19,122 bases of DNA. Origin: Chloroflexota bacterium (GTDB lineage Bacteria > Chloroflexota > Limnocylindria > Limnocylindrales > CSP1-4). The DNA is taken from assembly GCA_016200675.1 (NCBI GenBank), contig JACQEH010000275.1, positions 1 to 19,122 on the forward strand, read 5' to 3'. The notes under the pieces are model-generated. The model did not search any database, had not been told where the DNA came from, and worked only from the letters and a program-made list of their open reading frames with translations. Shown here in pieces: positions 15,455-19,122 of this stretch. Made by a program: the position numbers and the translations under genes. Numbering within the stretch: the stretch's first letter is position 1; each line of letters opens with the position of its first letter.

Positions 15455-15922
15455 TCACGGGAGGCGATAGGCCTCGGCCTTGCCCGGATTGGCGAGCATC
15501 CACCCGACGAAGTCGATCGCCCGCTCGTAGGCCGGCCAGACGACCAGGGCCTTCGCCTCCTCGGGGGTCAGCCAGCGCAGGTCGTCGTGCTCGTCCGAGA
15601 GCGTGATGACGGCCCCGTCGCGGACGCGCGCCGCGAAGACCGCCTCGCATAGGAGCGTGTCGAGGTCGCCGGCATGGAACCAGTTGACGATGTCGGTGTC
15701 CATCAGGCCCTCGAGGTCGGATCGCCGGAGGCCCGTCTCCTCGGCGACCTCGCGGAGGGCCCCGTCGAGGATCTGCTCCCCGGCCTCGAGCTTGCCGGTC
15801 ACGCACTGCCAGAGGCCGGGGTACACCCGACCGGGGGCGCGCCGGATCAGGAGGATCTCGACCTCGCCGGCACGTCCGAGGCGGTACAGCCAGCAGGCGA
15901 CGAGGTCGGGACGGGCGCTCAC
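15455..15922 (-). CDS. NUDIX hydrolase
   Basis: A 155-residue protein with a perfect NUDIX box: G43, E49, then R57-E58-V59-A-E61-E62-T-G64-L65. The glutamates bind the magnesium needed to cleave nucleoside diphosphate-linked substrates. The N-terminus (ILLIRRAPGRVYPGLWQCVTG) and C-terminus (TLSDEHDDLRWLTPEEA) are typical of MutT-like or dihydroneopterin triphosphate-type enzymes, but the substrate cannot be fixed. The GTG at 15922 overlaps the preceding DinB-like gene's stop as GTGA, implying coupled translation. Position next to guaB3 suggests nucleotide cleanup or use of GTP-derived compounds, which is inference. Confidence 0.92.
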   Translation of the reverse strand: MSARPDLVACWLYRLGRAGEVEILLIRRAPGRVYPGLWQCVTGKLEAGEQILDGALREVAEETGLRRSDLEGLMDTDIVNWFHAGDLDTLLCEAVFAARVRDGAVITLSDEHDDLRWLTPEEAKALVVWPAYERAIDFVGWMLANPGKAEAYRLP

Positions 15923-16542
15923 GGCAGATCCCGCGAGAGAGTTGGCGAGGCTTCCGTCTCGCCGACCGCGAACCCGCTCGCGATCCCGTGCAGCTGCTCC
16001 AGGTGCATGAGGTCATGGACACCGGCGAAGAGCAGCCACTCGCCGCAGCGGAGACGGCCGACGATCGGGTGCTCCAGCGGGCAGGGATCCCCCTCGTGAC
16101 CGGCGATCGAGCGCGCCGCCCGCTCGACGATCCGCTGGCTCGCCGCCAGGCGCCGGACGAGGGCCTCACGACCGTGCCCGCGCTCGCCCGCGACGCCCGG
16201 CACGACGGCGGGCGCATCGGCGGGGAACCGCCCGGTGGCTGCGAGTGCGCCGGCCATGGCCAGCCCCGCGCGGGCGTCGGCGTCATGACCGATGGCCTCG
16301 GCCACCGTCCAGTCCCCCTCCCCGCCCGGCGCGGCGAAGGCCACCTCGGGGAGTTCCGCGACGACGCGCGTCAGCGCGGCCGCCAGGGCGGCGAGCTCCA
16401 CGGCGACGCGCTCCGCGCTTCCGGCCCCGCCTCGCCGTCGAACCTCGCGCCGGACGCTGATGAATCGCCCGGCCTCGATGCCCCGAAAGGCCGCCACGGC
16501 GTCAGGGGCATCGACCTCGAGCGCGGCGAGCCAGTCGCCCAC
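15919..16542 (-). CDS. DinB-like four-helix metal-binding protein
   Basis: A 207-residue, mostly helical protein of the DinB / mycothiol-dependent maleylpyruvate isomerase-like fold. The metal-ligand histidine pattern of the superfamily is visible: His86 in AEAIGHDADARAG and the pair His176/His180 in GVHDLMHLEQLHG. Family members bind zinc or nickel and several act as thiol-dependent transferases; the reaction here is not known. Residues about 35-42 are basic and low in complexity. The start is the GTG at 16542, without a clear ribosome-binding site. It is the first gene of the probable operon running through the NUDIX, guaB3, oxidoreductase, globin and guaA genes. Confidence 0.78.
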   Translation of the reverse strand: MGDWLAALEVDAPDAVAAFRGIEAGRFISVRREVRRRGGAGSAERVAVELAALAAALTRVVAELPEVAFAAPGGEGDWTVAEAIGHDADARAGLAMAGALAATGRFPADAPAVVPGVAGERGHGREALVRRLAASQRIVERAARSIAGHEGDPCPLEHPIVGRLRCGEWLLFAGVHDLMHLEQLHGIASGFAVGETEASPTLSRDLP

Positions 16543-16605
16543 CGGTCAGGCGCGCTCGGGCTGCGCGGGAAGCGCGTGGCCCTCGGGGCGCGCGGTGTGC
16601 GCGCG

Positions 16606-16677
16606 GCGCTCGGGGCGCGCGACCGCGCCGTGGCCCTCAGGGCGCTCGGGGTGCGCGACCGCGCCGTGGCGCTCGGG
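16606..16677. repeat. Two tandem copies of a 36-bp unit, with degenerate flanks
   Basis: Units 16606-16641 and 16642-16677 begin GCGCTCGGGG and match at 33 of 36 positions. Partial copies (GCTCGGG, CGTGGCCCTCGGGGCGCGCG) extend the low-complexity tract to about 16551-16680. It fills most of the 180-base spacer between the DinB-like and Fur genes. Confidence 0.8.
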
Positions 16678-16721
16678 CTCCGCGGGCGGGTCGAGCCGCC
16701 GGTACCGCTGGATCCGGCCGC

Positions 16722-17180
16722 TCACGGCCGGGATTCCGCCGAGGCGCACGACTCGCACTGCCCCACGATCGTCACGTGCGAGAGGTCGACGTGGAAGCCC
16801 CGACCTCTGCGAAGCGCCCGAACGAGGCCGCCGACCTCGCTCGCCCCGAGCTCCCAGGAGCTCCCGCACGTTCCGCAGTGGAGATGCCCATGGGCCGTCC
16901 TGGGGAGGACGTGGAACTCCTCGCGACCATCGGCGCCGTGCCCATGGCGGATGAATCCCAGCTCCTCCAGGACATCGAGCGTCCGGTACACCGTGGAGGG
17001 CGTCGTCGTGGGGTCGGCGGCCCGGCAGCGCTCGACCAGCTCGGCGCCGGTGAGATGCCCGCCGATCCCGGCCAGGACCTCGATGAGGGTCCGCCGCTGG
17101 GGCGTCCAGCGCATGCCCCGGGCGCGAAGCAGGTCGGGCACGGCGTCCCAGGGCGACGAGGGGCCGATGGCGGCGGGCAT
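16722..17180 (-). CDS. Fur-family metal-responsive repressor (Nur/Zur/PerR group undecided)
   Basis: A 152-residue protein with the full Fur layout. The winged helix comprises RGMRWTPQRRTLIEVLAG, HLTGAELVERC and TTPSTVYRTLDVLEELGFI. Next comes a His-rich hinge and metal-site segment, GHGADGREEFHVLPRTAHGHL. The dimerisation domain has structural zinc ligands C102/C105 (HCGTCG) and C142/C145 (QCESCA). The ATG at 17180 gives the usual N-terminus; the open frame extends to 17378 over the divergent promoter region. There is no strong ribosome-binding site. It is divergent from a nickel/cobalt transporter gene whose promoter carries an inverted repeat, so control of nickel or cobalt uptake is the likeliest job. 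The metal is inferred from context only. Confidence 0.92.
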   Translation of the reverse strand: MPAAIGPSSPWDAVPDLLRARGMRWTPQRRTLIEVLAGIGGHLTGAELVERCRAADPTTTPSTVYRTLDVLEELGFIRHGHGADGREEFHVLPRTAHGHLHCGTCGSSWELGASEVGGLVRALRRGRGFHVDLSHVTIVGQCESCASAESRP

Positions 17181-17229
17181 GGCCCAAGCGTACCGCTGAT
17201 CCGAGCCCGCCGGCCGTGCGTATCCCCCT

Positions 17230-17239
17230 TGTCGCGACA
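17230..17239. promoter_or_regulatory. Perfect palindrome TGTCGCGACA
   Basis: A 10-bp perfect palindrome in the spacer between the divergent fur-family and transporter genes, 50 bases upstream of the regulator's ATG and 18 bases left of the Nur-like box. It could be a second operator site or part of the regulator's own promoter. Confidence 0.35.
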
Positions 17240-17247
17240 GGTCGGTA

Positions 17248-17263
17248 TTGCGACGCCTTGCAA
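17248..17263. promoter_or_regulatory. Nur-like inverted repeat overlapping the -35 element
   Basis: TTGCGA, 4 bases, TTGCAA. The known Streptomyces Nur box is described as tTGCaa-n5-ttGCAA; this site keeps the TTGC/GCAA outer arms with one base less in the centre. Its right arm is the -35 hexamer of the predicted transporter promoter, the position expected for a repressor operator. Confidence 0.5.
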
Positions 17264-17286
17264 CAACAGCCCGGCCGGGGTATGGT
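17258..17286 (+). promoter_or_regulatory. Predicted housekeeping promoter of the nickel/cobalt transporter
   Basis: -35 TTGCAA at 17258-17263, a 17-base spacer, and -10 TATGGT at 17281-17286. Transcription would start near 17293, leaving a leader of about 30 bases that carries AAGGGGGA before the ATG at 17323; this is too short for a riboswitch. Confidence 0.55.
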
Positions 17287-17322
17287 CCGGGCCGGCTCAA
17301 ACCCAAGGGGGAACGCGTCCTC

Positions 17323-18402
17323 ATGATCGCGAACGCACGGCGCCTGCTCACCACCTCCAGCGAGCTGCGCAACCGCATCCTCCGCGTCTACGCGTTCCTC
17401 TTCGCCTTCAACATCGGCGCCTGGCTGCTGGCCATCGTCGCCTCCGCGCAGTACCCGATCCTGCTGCCGACGGCCTTCCTCGCCTACACCTTCGGCCTTC
17501 GTCACGCGGTCGACGCCGACCACATCGCGGCCGTCGACAACACCACGCGGAAGCTCATGCAGGACGGCCAGCGGCCGGTCGGCGTGGGCCTCTTCTTCTC
17601 GCTCGGGCACTCCACGGTCGTCGTCGCACTCTCTGCCGTCATTGCCATCTCGGCCGGCATCGTGAGTGACATCCCGACCCTGAAAGCGGTCGGCGGGCTC
17701 ATCGGGACCACCGTCTCGGCGGCCTTTCTCCTCCTGATCGGGCTGATCAACCTGGTCGTCCTCCTGGACATCTACCGGATGTTCCGGCGCGTGTCGGCGG
17801 GCGGGGAGTACGACGAGCAGACGCTGGACGACTTCCTGAACAATCGCGGCCTGTTGGCCCGCCTGTTCCGACCCATGCTCAAGGTCATCCGGAAGAGCTG
17901 GCATATGTACCCGCTCGGGTTCCTCTTCGGCCTCGGTTTCGACACGGCCAGCGAGGTCGCGCTTCTCGGGCTTGCCGCCACGTCCGGCGCCAGCGGCCTC
18001 CCGATCGGGTACATCCTCATCCTGCCCGTCCTCTTCGCGGCCGGGATGTCGCTCATCGACACGACCGACGGGATCATGATGCTGGGAGCCTACGGCTGGG
18101 CATACGTCAAGCCCATCCGAAAGCTCTACTACAACCTGAACATCACGCTGGTGTCCGTGGTCATCGCCTTCGTCATCGGCGGAATCGAGGTGATGGGCAT
18201 CCTGGCCAATCAACTCGACCTGAGCGGCGGGATCTGGGACACGATCGGTGCGCTGGACTTCGGGTTCATCGGGTTCGTGATCATCGCGATCTTCGCGCTG
18301 AGCTGGGCGATTTCCACGCTGGTCTACCGCTGGAAGGGGTACGACCACCTGCCCATCGCAAGCGGAGCGGGCACCGGCGCCGCATCGGGCCAGGGAACCT
18401 GA
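17323..18402 (+). CDS. NiCoT-family nickel/cobalt transporter (HoxN/NixA type)
   Basis: A 359-residue inner-membrane permease with about eight helices. It carries the family's diagnostic motifs: RHAVDADHIAAVDN near residue 60 (the HX4DH signature, His61, Asp66, His67, in the second helix), FGLGFDTASEVALL near 202 and GMSLIDTTDGIMMLGAYGWA near 241. Members move Ni2+ or Co2+ into the cell with high affinity; the preferred ion cannot be decided from the motifs. The ATG at 17323 follows AAGGGGGA; the open frame back to 17248 crosses the promoter and is not used. It is divergent from a Fur-family gene, which probably represses it when metal is plentiful. Nickel would serve urease, hydrogenase or similar enzymes not in this window. 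Confidence 0.95.
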   Translation: MIANARRLLTTSSELRNRILRVYAFLFAFNIGAWLLAIVASAQYPILLPTAFLAYTFGLRHAVDADHIAAVDNTTRKLMQDGQRPVGVGLFFSLGHSTVVVALSAVIAISAGIVSDIPTLKAVGGLIGTTVSAAFLLLIGLINLVVLLDIYRMFRRVSAGGEYDEQTLDDFLNNRGLLARLFRPMLKVIRKSWHMYPLGFLFGLGFDTASEVALLGLAATSGASGLPIGYILILPVLFAAGMSLIDTTDGIMMLGAYGWAYVKPIRKLYYNLNITLVSVVIAFVIGGIEVMGILANQLDLSGGIWDTIGALDFGFIGFVIIAIFALSWAISTLVYRWKGYDHLPIASGAGTGAASGQGT

Positions 18403-18403
18403 C

Positions 18404-18433
18404 GCCGACCCGCAAGGTCACGCCAGGGTCGGC
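18404..18433. terminator. Hairpin between convergent transporter and hicB-like genes
   Basis: GCCGACCC (18404-18411) pairs perfectly with GGGTCGGC (18426-18433) across a 14-base loop. It begins right after the transporter stop and lies just beyond the stop of the minus-strand gene at 18440. There is no T-run. Confidence 0.45.
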
Positions 18434-18439
18434 CGAACG

Positions 18440-18652
18440 TCACGAGGCCTCGACCGCACCGGTCCAGGCAGTCGGCTCCGGGATGGCCTGCCTGGCAGAC
18501 CGAAGACCCGCGAGATGCTGCTCGATGGCCTCATGGATGCGGCGCTCGACCTCTGCCCGGGTCCGTCCGGTCGCGACGCAGCCCGGCAGATCCGGAACGA
18601 ACGCCGAGCAGGTCCGACCGGCGCGCTCGAAGACCACGCTGTACCGCCTCAT
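18440..18652 (-). CDS. HicB-like protein (type II antitoxin family)
   Basis: A 70-residue protein with the HicB partial RNase H fold: RRYSVVFERAGRTCSAFVPD, LPGCVATGRTRAEVERRIHEA and IEQHLAGLRSA. It stops after that domain and has no added helix-turn-helix or ribbon-helix-helix DNA-binding part. HicB proteins normally neutralise the small RNA-cleaving toxin HicA, encoded next to them; no HicA frame is present on either side here. The ATG at 18652 has GAGGAG at good spacing and overlaps the upstream gene's stop as ATGA. A solitary HicB-like protein may be a relic, or may have a role tied to the upstream methyltransferase-like gene. Confidence 0.85.
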   Translation of the reverse strand: MRRYSVVFERAGRTCSAFVPDLPGCVATGRTRAEVERRIHEAIEQHLAGLRSARQAIPEPTAWTGAVEAS

Positions 18653-19122
18653 GCGTATCGCTCCTCGATCACCAGCACGTCCTCGCCGAGCATGTCTGTC
18701 ATGCGCACCGCGACCGGGCGTTCCGAACCGGCCGGCCGCGTCACCGCGTAGGACCCCGACACCAGGTCCTGCCGCCGCTCCGGGATGTCCGCCAGCGCGA
18801 CGTTGAAGACCTCGCCGTCGTAGGCGGCGTCGATGAAGACCGAGTCGACCATCGCGCGCCAGTCGGTGATCTGCGGCGTGAGCACCCCCTCCTGCGCCGA
18901 CAGCCGCTCGACGATCGAGGGCGAGATGAAGTCGTCGATCGTCACCCGCACGGCTTCGCCCTGAGCCTCGAAGCGGACGCGCGCGGACGCGGGCCGATGC
19001 TCGAAGAACTTGCCGTACTTCGGGTCCGTGCGGAGCTCGATCAGGCGAATCCTGTTGATCGGCCGGACCCGGTTGTAATCAGCGAGCCACGGCTCGCAGG
19101 CGAGCTCGCGGCCGAGCGCGAC
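18649..19122 (-). CDS. Probable site-specific DNA methyltransferase, C-terminal part (N-terminus beyond right edge)
   Basis: The frame is open to the window edge and gives 157 C-terminal residues. They read WLADYNRVRPINRIRLIELR, then FFEHRPASARVRFE, VTIDDFISPSIVERL, TPQITDWRAMVDSVFIDAAY and DGEVFNVALADIPERRQDLV. I recall this type of tail from large adenine-specific DNA methyltransferases (type III or related), in which it follows the catalytic DPPY region, but that region is not in the window, so the call rests on resemblance. There is no internal start with a good ribosome-binding site. The stop overlaps the HicB-like gene's start as ATGA. Confidence 0.5.
   Translation of the reverse strand, partial: VALGRELACEPWLADYNRVRPINRIRLIELRTDPKYGKFFEHRPASARVRFEAQGEAVRVTIDDFISPSIVERLSAQEGVLTPQITDWRAMVDSVFIDAAYDGEVFNVALADIPERRQDLVSGSYAVTRPAGSERPVAVRMTDMLGEDVLVIEERYA

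Noticed and set aside
17264..17322. Cobalamin or NiCo riboswitch upstream of the transporter
   Set aside because: The predicted leader is only about 30 bases, too short for any known riboswitch.
16546..18348. 600-codon minus-strand open frame across the transporter and Fur genes
   Set aside because: Antisense or out of frame to two well-recognised genes; the product is low-complexity and charged.

Overview
This window is very GC-rich DNA with third codon positions almost always G or C, which is why most genes are shadowed by long open frames on the other strand. The gene set (a UPF0182 giant membrane protein, a GuaB3-type IMP dehydrogenase, an F420/deazaflavin-type flavoprotein, a group II truncated globin, and several small zinc-ribbon proteins) fits an uncultured member of the Chloroflexota, or less likely an actinobacterium. 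That placement is inference; there is no rRNA or other marker here. I see no tRNA, rRNA, CRISPR array, insertion sequence or integrase.

Left part (1-7285, all minus strand): a CPBP-family membrane protease cut by the window edge is coupled to a membrane double-zinc-ribbon protein. Next come a zinc-ribbon protein with a Pro/Ala linker and four membrane helices, a multi-pass membrane protein broken by an in-frame TAG, the 1005-residue UPF0182 protein, and a small protein of unknown function. Positions 7286-7740 hold no convincing gene but contain short repeats and a palindrome.

Middle (7741-11440): a zinc-ribbon protein (minus) diverges from a DUF1028 protein (plus), and an exact 30-bp tandem repeat lies between them. 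Then follows the most interesting block: two paralogous secreted proteins flank an ECF-type sigma factor gene. Both secreted-protein genes start with MRSIR and have the same upstream element (TGTACGTT, 14 bases, CRTC), placed exactly 62 bases before each ATG. This looks like a self-contained sigma-factor regulon. The first secreted protein carries a frameshift, and the sigma gene overlaps a 62-codon frame where an anti-sigma factor would be expected.

Right-middle (11451-16542, all minus): a probable operon of DinB-like protein, NUDIX hydrolase, GuaB3, deazaflavin-dependent oxidoreductase (apparently with a CTG start), GlbO-type globin and GuaA. It pairs two steps of GMP synthesis with redox and sanitation functions.

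Right end (16543-19122): a Fur-family regulator diverges from a NiCoT nickel/cobalt transporter. A Nur-like inverted repeat overlaps the -35 element of the transporter promoter, suggesting metal-dependent repression. Convergent to the transporter, a HicB-like protein overlaps the 3' end of a probable DNA methyltransferase that runs off the right edge.
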